Part shown: one piece after another, positions 1-10,962 of the stretch
Numbering within the stretch: position 1 is the stretch's first letter
Layout: the number at the start of each line of letters is the position of its first letter
Source of the DNA: Maea johnstoni
Lineage: Eukaryota > Annelida > Polychaeta > Spionida > Magelonidae
NCBI GenBank assembly: GCA_963942565.1
Contig: OZ012694.1
Location: 20,221,408 to 20,285,407 of the forward strand
DNA: 64,000 bases
Direction: 5' to 3'
Notes under the pieces: model-generated
What the model saw: the letters and a program-made list of their open reading frames with translations, nothing else
The model's database searches: none
Told to the model about the DNA's origin: nothing
Program-made: the position numbers and the translations under genes

Positions 1-157
<157 letters not shown>

Positions 158-532
158 CCTTCATTGGCAAATGATGTTTAAGTTTTTTAAACAAGGATCA
201 ATTAGTATTTGGAATGTCAGTTTTGGCACTTCATATTCTCCTATCGCAAAATGCCGATAAATTAAGTATAGGAAATGTAAACAGACAACAATAATACGTA
301 AAATCAAATAGTATTGGAATTTATAATTTAAGTGTAACTATTATCAATTGAACTAATCAATTGAGAATTACAGAGTAGTACGTTATTGAGATACAGTGTT
401 ACCTAACCCCAAATATGTGAAAATGTATATCTATTTGAAGTTCAAAATAACCTGAGCAGCAGCCAATGAAGTGGAATAAATATGTAACCATTGTCTATGG
501 ATGCCTTATAATCTAATCCAGATGACCTGAGT

Positions 533-1278
533 CAAGTGTTGGCCTAAATGTATTCTAACATTAATAAATAGAAAAAAAATTAAGAGCTTGTCATGAAAAT
601 GTCATAAAAAATCACATTTTTTTTATGTTTTTCTCTATTTTTTTAACAAATATTTCCAACAAAAGGTAACAAATCATATATCATCAGAAGCAGAAAGTTA
701 TTACGAACATTTTGAGCCAACTCACCGACCCAACTCACATGTTCCTAGGACATTCTGGTGAATAGTTATCCAATATTACCTGACTCCATTCATTTTGGGG
801 AAATATGGTGGCCATCTTTAAAGATGGCCGCCATAAGGGTATTTTGCAGACTGCCCCGGAAGTCCATCAACTGATTTTGGACACTTGAGATATCAGGCTC
901 ACTAAAACAAGACAAGAGTTGGCCTAAATGTATTCTAACATTGGTAAATAGAAAACTTTTTAAAGTACTTCATGAAAAAGACATGAAAAATCACAATTTT
1001 TTCATGTTTTTCTCTATTTTTTTAACAAATATTTCCAACAAAAGGTAACAAATTATATATCGTCAGAAGCAGAATGTTACTACGCACATATTGAGCTAAC
1101 TCACATGTTTCTAGGACATTCTGGTGAATAGTTATTCAATATTTCCTGACTCCATTCAATTTGGTGAAAATATGGCGGCCATCTTTAAAGATGGCCACCA
1201 AAAGGGTATTTCGCAAACTGTCCCATAAGTCCATCAACTGATTTTGGACACTTGAGATATCATGCTAACCAAAAATCA
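533..1278. repeat. Direct tandem duplication, ~380-bp unit
   Basis: Two head-to-tail copies, about 533-910 and 911-1278, start at 'gttggcctaaatgtattc' and end at 'ggacacttgagatatca'. They differ by scattered substitutions and small indels, so the duplication is not new. No coding frame is shared. The rest of 1-4137 holds only AT-rich non-coding DNA and the alternating purine-pyrimidine tract listed separately. It presumably belongs to a downstream intron or the 3' part of syntaxin-18, but no further exon was found. Confidence 0.8.
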
Positions 1279-3224
1279 TTGTTGGATTTATTCAGCAAAT
1301 TGGTACCGCATCCTCAAATTTTGGGGTCTGGCTCATGGACTAGATACATTGTTTGTAAATCATGTATGATTATAGAACAAGAAAGTGAAAATATATGAAA
1401 TAAAAATTCAAAACCTGTCACCTTAGTGAAAGAGTACTGTCTTAAAACAAAAAGGCAGAAAACTTGTGAATAGAATGTTTCACAATACTCAATCATGCAA
1501 GACAAAAATGTGGAGACCTAAACAATTGAATCATTATTTTTGGATATTTTAAGTTTTTTCTTCAGCATTCCTATTCTCAGAGTTTGATAATGACACAGAC
1601 AGAGAAAAAAGTCCTCTTCTTACTTAAATTACAAAAATTAATGAACTTGATCATCTATGCCTTTACTGTCTGAAAATCTTTTTTTCAATCAATCTTTTTT
1701 TCAATCAATTTTCTGAATAAAGTCTATTTTTGAAAGTAATGGAAAGAGCAATGTCAATCAGAGTCCATCCAACAACTCTACTTTAAATGTTCTGTGTATT
1801 CACATCTTATTTCTATTTTATTCTTATTTAGGTTGTTTTCACAAGGCATAGAGGACAATTTTGCCAAGGAAAAGCCTAGGTGTGGTGATTAAATATCAGA
1901 CTTTTTAACCGTCACCAAATGACACAAAATATTAAAGAAATCAATCTAATGATTCCTAGACTTCCCTTTTCATTTCACCAGTATTTACCTTTACAGTACT
2001 TTGTACTCAGTAAATTTCGTGCAACCTTTGATTTGATTCCTTACATACATGTATTTCTATATCATATTGCTTGTGTTCATATCACAACCCTGTGCAAGAT
2101 GAAAATGTGTTCAAGTTCTACATCTACTGATATATCTGATTCCAAATAAACATTTTTTCTAAAGCTACATTAATTTTAAGTTTTACATCTACTGATGGAT
2201 CTGATTCCAAATAAAAACAAATCTGGGTATATTTGCAAAAGATTAATGTTATAGAAAAGGGGAAATCATTTAAGAATTACTTATAATTGAAACTGACTCC
2301 AAACAGATTATATCATAGCAACATGGATGATAGCATAACTACAACTTTTTCGCAGATGATGGGATACATTGCTTCAAAAACCTCCTTTGGTAATATCTTA
2401 TCTAAAATCATGGTAATACCATTACTATCAACCTGTTATACCTGTAGATCAACTTGAAATGTGAAGTCTGGATTTTTTGGTACTTTTGAAATAATTTGGC
2501 ATTAAGCATATTTTTATAGATTTTTTGAAAGATAGTTAGAGTCTGCCCTCACTAATTGGTGGTATCTTTGTGAGGAAAGCATCTAATGAAAGTACTCTTT
2601 GATTTTTAAGGAATATTTTTTTTATTCTTTTCTTGTCAACTATGACTGTTGTGTATAATGCTTTTTTCTGATATATTTTCTGCCGATGAAAAAATCTTAC
2701 ATAGTGTATTTGTTAATGTGTCCAATATTTATTGCAGTATATGTGATATCTATTGCAGTAGATGTAAAATACTCAGAAAATTTTTGGAAAATATTCATCC
2801 AATAGGTATTGGTTTCCAGCTCAATAAGAGTAATGGTAGGTCTTATACTTGTTCAGGATATTCTCTAGTAATGCTCATGACTCTCTTTGAAAGCAGTGTC
2901 AGAGTGCATCTGATGCCTTGTAAGTAAAGCATGGATTGGAGAAGTAGTTGAAGCAAAATTTAAGTCTTTTTTTTCCTTCAGAAAATTTCCTCATCATATG
3001 ATATCCCTATTTCATGTTTTAACATTGACTGGCGATAAATGGATTAAAGAAGGTAGTGCTTTTTTCCACCAAATCTTTGAAACATGGAATTTAAATTATT
3101 AGTATCCCAGTGTATCATTATATCATAGAGACAGGCATGTGGATATCAGTGTACACAGGATAGGGGTGAAAGTAAAAGTAAACTTACATAAAAAGTACAA
3201 ATACAATTCCACAACTGTAGTGCA

Positions 3225-3560
3225 TATGCATGGATGTGCAAGTGGATGTCCACTTGAAGTTACATGTTGGTTTAAACATGGATGTACATGCACATGTGCA
3301 TGCACATTGAGGTACATACACTCATAAATGTGCATGTACATGTATGTACACATATGTGTGCATGTACATGGATGTATATATCCATCAAAAGAGATGTACA
3401 CATGCTAACATACATATAAATGAATGCATGTACAATTGTACATGCACATGTGTATTCATGTACAAGTGCATTTGCACATGGCATTTGTAGTGATGTGCAC
3501 AAGTTAATGGATGTACATGTATGCTTATGTACATGAATATGTGCATTTATCATGTGCATG
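3225..3560. repeat. Degenerate TGCATGTACATG-type repeat tract
   Basis: About 330 bp dominated by short alternating purine-pyrimidine words such as 'tgcatgtacatg', 'gtacatgtatgtac' and 'acatatgtgtgcatg'. Open frames on both strands here are by-products of the His/Cys/Met/Tyr-rich repeat and are not genes. Confidence 0.75.
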
Positions 3561-4137
3561 TTTTGAGGTTAAGGAAAGGAGCATGTGGGAATAATACAAC
3601 TATCACTTAGCCTGAAGGCCTCCTTAACCTTCAATCCCTACACCTTTAAGTCAAATATAGTGTATTAACTAAATTATATCATACGGATACCTTGCTTGTT
3701 TTCTGAAGTTAAGAAATATAGGACAGATAATTATGGTGGTAAATTGATATAAAAGGCTGTGCTGCATTTAGAGCTAGTGTAAGAATGACAAAAATGTACC
3801 GCTACATTATGGTGGTATGACAAGCCTAAAAGAAAATCAAGGAATTCCAGTGGCCTTTTGATAAATAAATTAATTAATACTGGATATTGTCTAATAGCTT
3901 TGAACACATTGTTGGAATTGACAACTTAACTTACATCTCAAATGCACACACATAATGACAATTTTTGAAATAGCTAGTCAAAGTCTTATTTGAGAAGTAT
4001 TTGGAGAAGGATTGTAAAATCGACCAGGAACACGAGTTTCAAGTGAAAATATTGATTCGTGTTCATGATATTATTGAATTTGTTTTAGACATGTACACTG
4101 TAGATTTGAATATGGATTAATGACCCACAGGTAGAGT

Positions 4138-4355
4138 TTAACCCTCATGCTGCTGTTGGCAAATTTGACCTATACAAAATGATACAAAAACCCTGAAAAA
4201 TGACTGTAACCCTGGCACATGGGTACTCATCTGAAAGAACTCAGCGAGAGCTTTCCTATGAATACCAACTTTACAGAGTTTAGATCTGATGGTTTTCAAA
4301 GATCTTTGCATTATTGTGCTTTGGATGAAAAAAGCCTTAGCATTGGAAGGGTTAA
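4138..4355. mobile_element. TTAA-flanked MITE next to syntaxin-18 exon 3
   Basis: A 218-bp element starts and ends with TTAA. It has short inverted ends, TTAACCCTC..ATGCT on the left and AGCAT..AAGGGTTAA on the right. Related copies occur at about 19246-19447 and 51072-51272, with a partial copy at about 16545-16655; shared words include 'atgagtacccatgtgccagg' and 'agctttcc.atgaat'. It lies in the syntaxin-18 intron, only 18 nt after the exon 3 splice donor. TTAA duplication is the piggyBac pattern, but no transposase is present and the superfamily is an inference. Confidence 0.65.
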
Positions 4356-4373
4356 GTCCACGATGAAACTCAC

Positions 4374-7300
4374 CTTCCAATTTGAATACTTTAATGGCCT
4401 CAGAACAGGTCTTCATGAAGGTCTGGGCGTCAGCGTCTATCTGGTCTCTCTCCGCATCACTCATACGCGTCAGAGTCGAGCTCAGGTGACTGGCAAAGAA
4501 AATAACAGGCACCAACATAAGTCCCAGAACTAACTTGCCATGCCGGGCAAGTAGTTTTAAAATGACTTTTACTTGCCCGATATCACTTTTGGCTTGCCCG
4601 AAACAAGTTATAACATATGCTAGAATGGCATGTATTATTTATTGTGGATTTGATTATTTGAAACCTGTTTTCTTTTATTTAATTATGTTACATTATTTGC
4701 ATATTTCTCGATATTTCTGACATTTTCTATATAAAAATGTGTAGACTGCTCAGAAAATCAGCTCGCCCATTCAGGCAAATGCAAACTGAAATGTACTTGC
4801 CCAAAAGCCCTTTTTTCAAAAAATTACTTGCCGAGGCAAGCAGGCAAGTACTTATGTCGGTGCCTGAATAATCAGGCCTTTTAAAATGTAGGACAAAATG
4901 TGGTGATTATATGGTGGAAGAGAGAGACTAAGAGTGATGATGATGACGATGATTATATGATGATGACTAAGATGTGATTGCCTTATTTAAGTAACTAATA
5001 ACAGCTGCCTGAAAAGGAGAATTAATTATCATTTGGCCAGAGAAACCAAAGTGAAATTTCAAAATAATTCTATGACTGAATGATGAAATTATCTAATTAC
5101 TCAGGCATGTGAAAATTGTACATACATTTGGACCTTAAAATATTGCTCAATGGAGGACGAGAATAATTCTGATGTTGATAATTACAACTACACTGATGCA
5201 GGGTCTTAGCCAGGATTTCAAAAATGCCTGTCCAAAAACAGCAATTTCAAAATTCTGCCCGTCCAGATTTAGCTACTTATTTACTTCAAATCCTTATACC
5301 TGCTACAATTAATAGCCTAGTGTGTCTTAAAGGACAATTAACACTACAATTGTGTCCTAGAAGGTTGTTAGTTAGAAAGATATTTGTTAATTTCCCCCAA
5401 AAAGTCAAAATTGAAAAATCTTTATAGAAATTTTTGCCTGTCCAAACAGGAGGTTTTTAGGAAACTACCTGTCCAAAAGACAGGTAAGACGGGTCCTGGC
5501 TAAGTCCCTGCACTGATGGTGTTCAAGATATTGGCGATAAAGATGACAAGACTTTCATCGCAGAACTAAGAGTTGATAATCATGCAGTCCCAATTGACAA
5601 GTTGAAAGTCCTGACAGGTATGCAGCATGTTGAACAGTTCAGGTAAGTTCCATGTACGATTGGTAAATTCAATTCAAATTTAAACCACTCATAGAATGAT
5701 AGAAGGTTCATTCAAATTAGATTCTAAGTCACAACTAGGGTTCGGATGCGAAGAGATTTTTGGTACGATTGATCGAAATATATTTCGAACAATTAATCGA
5801 TTCGGTTCGAGTTTTACTGCCACATTGCCGTAATTTTAAGGCAAATGATTTTCAACATTATTGTGCCGCGGCATGCGCCGGCACATGCCAGACACACATG
5901 CAGTGTACCACGGCACTTAATGAATCGGTGCACCAAATATGGCGCAATAGATTTGTTTACTCTTGAGCGTCGACACAGAGCCTTTCCGTGTCACTTTAAT
6001 GAAATTTCTATTGTTTTCATATGTTTTGCCTCGCAATTTCACAAAAAAAATTCAGAAATGTCACATTTGAAATAATTGATTATTTCAAATGCTGTTTGAA
6101 CGGGTCGAGTCGGCCTCACCTCAACCAAATGCTCGATTTCTCGCTTAATCGTCCGACCACTAGTCACAACTATCCTATATAGCTATCTTTTTAATCCAAG
6201 GTCTGCTTCAGGTAGTTGTGGGCTTTCTAGAGCCCCTCTAAATAAGCTAAATTGAAACAGACAATTAAAATTAACCTCTGAACTAAATATGGTTCCTTAC
6301 CTCGATGCACTTATATACTCTTTTCTATGCTCAAGAAGAAAGTCTCTCAGTTTGGTAATGTTGTTCACCTGAAAAAACAACAATATTCAGCACTTATTGT
6401 GAAAATGCTCTCAAGTTTGCTGTCAGCCTCAGTTTAACAATTATAATGCAGAGCATGACATAAATAGTCAAAGGCCTGGGGGTGACGAGTGGCCTGGGAG
6501 GAAATGAAGCTCTCTGTAGGACTCATGGTCTTAGCCAGCAGGGCGTCTGGGTGTCTTTTTGGACACCCAAACCCTCGAAAACCATCCCTCAGGACACCCA
6601 AAAGAAATTAGAGGAATTTCTTAAAATATCAATCAGAGGCTTAAAACTGAATTTTTTTCATCATCATATAATTTCCATGACATTGTATAAGGATATCATG
6701 CCTTATTTTGATAAATTTGTACATGCTTATGGTTGAAATCTGAGTATATTGTGGTCCCCCTTAAAAATTTGGACACCCAAAAATTTTACAATTGCGAATT
6801 TTAGGCACCCAGTTTCTAAATCCTGGCTAAGACCCTGCAGTGTAGGTCCTTCCTAGGGAGTCAACCCAGCAGGACAAATGCGGTACGAACAGACAGATAC
6901 CAAACAAACAAACAAACTTGTTCAGCTGCTACATTTACAAAATTAATAGCTAGAGCCTAGAGGTACTCGATAAAAGGCTTATGAATCTTTTTACAATGTT
7001 TTGATGGGTGCTGGTTGGAACAAGTTAGAATTTCTTCCTAAAAATGTTGCAAAACTTTGCCAAAGAGGTGTATTTGGTAGAATATCATCTAAAATGATAT
7101 TCATGACAGTATGATACTGTCATGAATATCATTTAAGATACTATATATTGAAGTGTCATCATTTTAAGTTTACTTCTAAATGAAAACAAACTTTTATAGT
7201 TCTGTCTCTGAAAGCTTGACGGTATGGCAGCCTTAAAGGGCAAATGCACCATCAGAAAGATTTAGGTTCAAAATGATCTTTTACATGTCACCTTTCAAAT

Positions 7301-10300
7301 AAGACCTCCCCCGAACCTGTCCTCTTCAGCACTACTCAGTTATAGCTTACAGAAGTTCAGCAAGCAACAGTCCTGAGGCAGCTATACAGGGCCTCCATGC
7401 ATCCCAAGATGCACTCTGTTTTTGACACCTTCTAAGCACCAGCCTGTGTCACTAGTGCTTCAGAGATAGCAGTAGCAGAGAAGCCTGCATGGATTTCCCT
7501 TACTTGCTAATCTTTATTCCTGGCTCATCCCTGATCACAATTTTTGGAAGCAAATAAAACTTCAAGAAGTAAAACTTACATAGTATGGCAGAATTGAGCA
7601 ATTCAGGAATTTGGAGGAATGGAAATATCTGACTCACCTAGGGAACTTCTCCCTTAGACCCACATGATCCTTTACTCAATGGTGCCAGGTTCTTTACTCA
7701 AAGATAGCATCTTCATAACAGGAAGTGAAGGAATACACATACTAATAAGTCCTACACTATTCCCATGAGTAACTGCTAACTGACACAAGTGTTGCAATTT
7801 CCTGTAAGTGATTAGCACAAACTGATTTCATAGCAATTAGGAAGTAATGGTTTCTACCCAACAATAAGCTACAAATAAAAGACAAGCCACATAGTATAAC
7901 TTCCAAGGATTGTTGGAATATACAATAGGAAATTGAAGAAGTTCAATCTTTGGGAATTGTGACAACTTATTGAAAGCCAGTAATGAAAATCTAAGCAGGA
8001 AAGGGGAGCCCAGCCCCCTATTACTGCTATCTCTTAAGCACTAGTGGCACAGGCAGGTGCTTAGAAGGTGTCAAAAACAGAGTGCATCTTGGGATACATG
8101 GAGGCCCTGTATAGCTGCCTCATGACTGTTGCTTGCTGAACTTCTGTAAGCTATAACTGAGAAGTGCTCAAGAGGACAGGTTCGGGGGAGGTCTTATTTG
8201 AAAGGTGACATGTATAGGCACATTTTGAACCTAAATCATCATGATGGTGCATTTGCCCTTTAATGAAAAATAACAAACCAGTTACAAACCAGTTATGTGA
8301 ATCGACTTGGTCATGCATCATTGAAAGATACAACATAACATCCAAGAGCTAGTTTGTCATTATCCTGCTATACACAAACCTATAGTCTGCCTGATTCGAG
8401 TTTGGCAATCACTTTTCCCACTTTTTTGTGACAAAACGTTCGAGTTTGCCATCTAAACTTGGCAAACCTCTTTGGAACACTACTACGTGTATGTTCAAAC
8501 ATACTTTTTGTCTCAGCTCCGCAAAATGTTGATTTTGCTCATTAGTTCCTATTGTAAAATGTGCACATTGCCGACACTACAACCTCGCGTGTTTGTTTGT
8601 TGCGAACAATACAAACACGCGAGATTGTATTGTTGGCAATGGACACATCTTACAATGGGACCTAATGAGCAAAATCAACATTTTGCGGAGACAAAAAATA
8701 TGTTTACACATATACGTAGTAGTGCTCTTAACATGTTTGCCAAGTTTGGATGGAAAACTCACACGTTTTGTCACAAAAAAGTGGCACAAGTGATTGCCAA
8801 ACTCGAGTCAGACAGACTATATAGTTTTCTTCAAACCCCCCCTAGACCAGGAGACTTGCCCCCTTAGGCTGTCCATACCATTTGCCGTGGGGGTAAGGGT
8901 CCTCACGTTGAAATTTTTGGAACCTGATACGTGATTTTGCACTGACACATTTGAATGAAATAAAACTTACTTGTATTTGTAGACCAGTGTTTATTTATCA
9001 TTCAAGACAATATTTTATTTTACTCACCTCCTCCTTTTTGGAAAAATCTTAACTTTTTATGGAGGTACATGGAAGAAGGCCTCCTAATCCGCAAAATGGC
9101 CGCTAATTCTCGAGTTGTCAAACGAGTTGTTGCGTTATCTCCAAGCACCAACACACATCCACGTGCCGGCGGTGCCGCCCAACAATTGAACTTAAATAAA
9201 CTTTTACGACGTGCGCGGCCAACTTACGTTAAGTACTACCGCTCTGGCAGATTACAGCGACCGAGGGAACAGGTCAGAAAAAACACACTTTTATAGCAGT
9301 TTAAGAACTTTTTTCAAAAATCTGGCCCTTATGAGCCTTTATTAACTTAATTCCTACAAACTTGTCTATTAAACTAGTGACGGAGTGTTTTCATCACAAT
9401 ACATCGACCCAGGTTCCATTTTTTTGCATTGGAGGACTAGTGCCGTATAGGTGAGGCCCGTCAGAGCAACAATAGCATAGGGCCGTAACGTTACGGCGGG
9501 TCGGTTGCAGGAGATTTCGTAACCAAACATCTTTGTAACCAAACTCGTTCGTACCCAACAGATTTCGTCACCACATTTTCGTACCCAAAGGAAATTGATT
9601 GAATTAGATAATGGCCAATAAATCACGTATTTTATAATTGAAGTCAGGTATAGATAGGTGGAAAATAAGGAATTTGTTGGGGAAAATTGTGGTCTTTACT
9701 TCTTGACAATCTTGTGTACGAAGTTAGCGGTCGATTTTCCATCTAGCTTTCGTTTCAATTGACAAGTAATATTGTAAGCATTGAAAGAAATGTTTAAATA
9801 TGCGAAGTATCCGATTTGATTTTAGGTTATAAACGAACATTTCTAGTGCCCCTATAACTGCCTTAGATGAGCAACCACTATCTATACTGGTCCAAATGTC
9901 TGCCAAAACACGCTGGTCGCGAAACCGGAAGTAGCGCCATTTTGAAAGTATAGACTTTTTGAAAGTATAATTCAATGCGTAATTGGCTTGCGGCATCAAG
10001 AATAAACAAGTTAACAACATATATAAGGTAGGCAAGTTCCTTTATTAGTATCTATAGCAGAGGAATGTCAACTCAGTCAGGTAGGTGGCAGGGTCTCAGC
10101 CGATATTTGGAAACAGGGTGTCCAAGTAGAGGTTTCATAGACTTGTGCGTGTCCAAAGTGTGGTACAAAATACATACTACTAATAAGATAGACCCTGTAC
10201 CTTTACAGACTTTGCTTTTTTAGGCCAGATACTGCTTTGTGTGTCTTATAAAAGTGACACTACAGCTTCTACATCTTCTATCTTCTAAGAAAAGTCATCT

Positions 10301-10962
10301 TCAGCAAATTCTGACATAAACTTTTGGGTGTCCAAAGTGTCAAAAGACAGTGTTCTGCGTGTCCAAATGACACGCTGGACGCATTGCAGCTAAGCCCCTG
10401 GTAGGTGGACAATAAGGATTTTGTGGGGGGGAAATTGTGTTCTTGTGTGCGAAGTTAGCGATCGATCTTCCAGTCTTTCCATCTAGCTTTCGTTTCAATT
10501 GATAATATCGGCGAATTTCAGCCACGGTGTGTGAGCTTTGATCGCTATTTTCGGAAGATTTCGGCAACCATCAGCCAACGAAAATCGTAATTAATAAAAA
10601 GTGTCCGATATTTGCGAGACTAGATGGTTTTATTATGCAATGGTAACGAAATCTCTTGGGTGCGAAGCTACTTGGGTACGAACTAGTTTGGGTACGAACC
10701 AGTTTGGGTACGAACGTGTTTGGTTACGAAGTCTCCTGATTTCCGGAGGGTCTACCCCCCCCCCCCCCCCCCCCCTAACAAACACATATGACACTTTGAC
10801 ATTAATCCTATTTACCACGTCCTTTGCTTTTGTAGCAAACTCTGTTTTGTGTCTGCTATGACTCATTATCCTGTCTTTATCTCCATCTGGAAGCTGTCCC
10901 TGCGACTTTAATCGCGATCTGACACCTTTAATTGTGGCTTTGAAGAGCACCGAGAGGTCCAT
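4374..10962 (-). CDS. STX18: Syntaxin-18, N-terminal part (exons 1-3)
   Basis: Three spliced exons on the minus strand: 10962-10816 (147 nt), 6368-6301 (68 nt) and 4489-4374 (116 nt). All have GT-AG borders and phases that join exactly, giving about 110 residues. The start MDLSVLFKATIKGV matches the syntaxin-18 N-terminus. Exon 2 carries the family motif KLRDFLLEHRKEYI, and exon 3 carries MSDAERDQIDADAQTFM with TCSEAIK. Syntaxin-18 is a tail-anchored ER SNARE used in retrograde Golgi-to-ER traffic. The part seen here is its regulatory N-terminal domain; the SNARE helix and membrane anchor must lie left of the window. An in-frame Met 18 codons upstream (11016) exists, but conservation favours 10962. 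Exon 3 is closely flanked by two MITEs. The gene probably shares a promoter with TM2D2. Confidence 0.9.
4506..4866. mobile_element. hAT-like MITE abutting the syntaxin-18 exon 3 acceptor
   Basis: About 361 bp with terminal inverted repeats CAGGCACC[A/G]ACATAAGT at both ends. The interior is rich in 'cttgccc'/'gggcaag' words. A perfect 8-bp target duplication is not seen (flanks gaaaataa and aataatca), so the hAT assignment rests on the CAGG-type ends. Only 16 nt of intron lie between this element and syntaxin-18 exon 3. Confidence 0.65.
5105..5642 (+). pseudogene. Unidentified exon-like ORF split by a hAT MITE
   Basis: A plus-strand exon-like stretch lies inside syntaxin-18 intron 2, antisense to that gene. 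It begins after an acceptor (attactcag) with ACENCTYIWTLKYCSMEDE and ends at a donor (TTCAG|gtaagt). The reading frame is broken by the MITE at 5199-5510. Without the MITE and one copy of its 8-bp duplication the frame runs uninterrupted through 5642, about 74 codons in all, including AELRVDNHAVPIDKLKVLTG. I do not recognise the protein. No neighbouring plus-strand exons were found, so it could be a gene fragment, a lost gene, or an exon of a nested gene in an allele carrying the insertion. An internal ATG at 5150 could also be a start. Confidence 0.4.
5199..5510. mobile_element. hAT MITE with perfect 8-bp target duplication
   Basis: 312 bp with ends CAGGGTCTTAGCCAGG and CCTGGCTAAGTCCCTG, which are inverted repeats with one mismatch. 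It is flanked on both sides by cactgatg (5191-5198 and 5511-5518). CAGGG termini and an 8-bp duplication are typical of non-autonomous hAT elements. It is the type copy of a family seen many times in this window, often containing 'gtgtccaaa' words. Confidence 0.9.
6524..6837. mobile_element. hAT MITE, same CAGGGTCTTAGCCAG family
   Basis: About 314 bp in syntaxin-18 intron 1, from 'catggtcttagccagcaggg' to 'tcctggctaagaccctg'. The interior has repeated 'ggacacccaaa'. The flanks (gtaggact and, four bases further out, gtaggtcc) only approximately duplicate, so this copy is older than the one at 5199. Confidence 0.75.
7233..8265. mobile_element. TTAA-flanked element with ~270-bp inverted arms
   Basis: The left end TTAAAGGGCAAATGCACCAT is mirrored by ATGGTGCATTTGCCCTTTAA at the right. 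Inverted arms run from about 7233-7500 and back from 8265-7995, with roughly 90% visible identity; they contain 'aagcactagtg' and 'cctgtatagctgcctca'. TTAA at both ends suggests a piggyBac-type duplication. The ~480-bp centre has no credible reading frame, so this is non-autonomous. It lies in syntaxin-18 intron 1. Confidence 0.75.
8381..8821. mobile_element. TA-flanked foldback MITE
   Basis: A 441-bp near-palindrome with ends TATAGTCTGCCTGA and TCAGACAGACTATA, whose arms pair almost to the centre near 8600 (cgcgtgtttgt / acaaacacgcg). TA flanks suggest a mariner-type origin. A related end is present at about 63640-63730 ('gtttgccaagtttggat' and 'cagacagactatag'). Open frames on both strands are palindrome by-products. 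Confidence 0.75.
9096..9269 (+). CDS. Possible CpG-rich first exon, unknown protein
   Basis: An ATG in good context (caaaATGG) opens MAANSRVVKRVVALSPST and continues through LLRRARPTYVKYYRSG to a possible donor, GAACAG|gtcag. The stretch is clearly richer in CpG than its surroundings. It is basic and amphipathic, as mitochondrial presequences can be. It lies inside syntaxin-18 intron 1 on the opposite strand, and no partner exon was found. I do not recognise it; it could be a retained gene fragment or chance. Confidence 0.25.
9508..10735. repeat. Inverted clusters of GGTACGAA-type repeats with internal duplication
   Basis: A cluster of roughly 18-bp repeats built on 'gtttgggtacgaac' lies at about 10640-10735. 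Its reverse complement ('gttcgtacccaa', 'ttcgtaaccaaac') lies at about 9512-9600. The outer ends pair as CAGGAGA[T/C]TTCGTAACCAAAC. Between them a ~130-bp segment occurs twice in direct orientation (about 9640-9765 and 10401-10507; shared 'gaagttagcg.tcgat' and 'tagctttcgtttcaattga'). This may be a non-autonomous DNA transposon with subterminal repeats. No clean target duplication was seen. Confidence 0.5.
10089..10400. mobile_element. hAT MITE with perfect 8-bp target duplication
   Basis: 312 bp, from CAGGGTCTCAGCCGATATTT to GCAGCTAAGCCCCTG, flanked by gtaggtgg at 10081-10088 and 10401-10408. It belongs to the same family as the 5199 copy and has the same length. The duplicated flank at about 9650 ('ataggtggaaaataagg') shows the locus without the insertion. 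Confidence 0.85.

Noticed and set aside
3123-3559. His/Cys/Met-rich ORFs on both strands
   Set aside because: By-products of the alternating TGCATGTACATG tract; no splice signals or family match.
4138-4373. C-terminal extension of the syntaxin-18 exon 3 frame (GEFHRGLNPSNAKAF...)
   Set aside because: It reads past a good donor into the TTAA MITE; the family continues differently in the next exon.
7081-7140. Short perfect hairpin as a microRNA precursor
   Set aside because: The stem has essentially no loop and is a simple palindrome in an intron; better read as a small inverted repeat.
8472-8867. 131-aa plus-strand ORF and overlapping minus-strand ORFs
   Set aside because: All lie inside the 441-bp palindromic MITE, so they mirror each other and are not protein-like.
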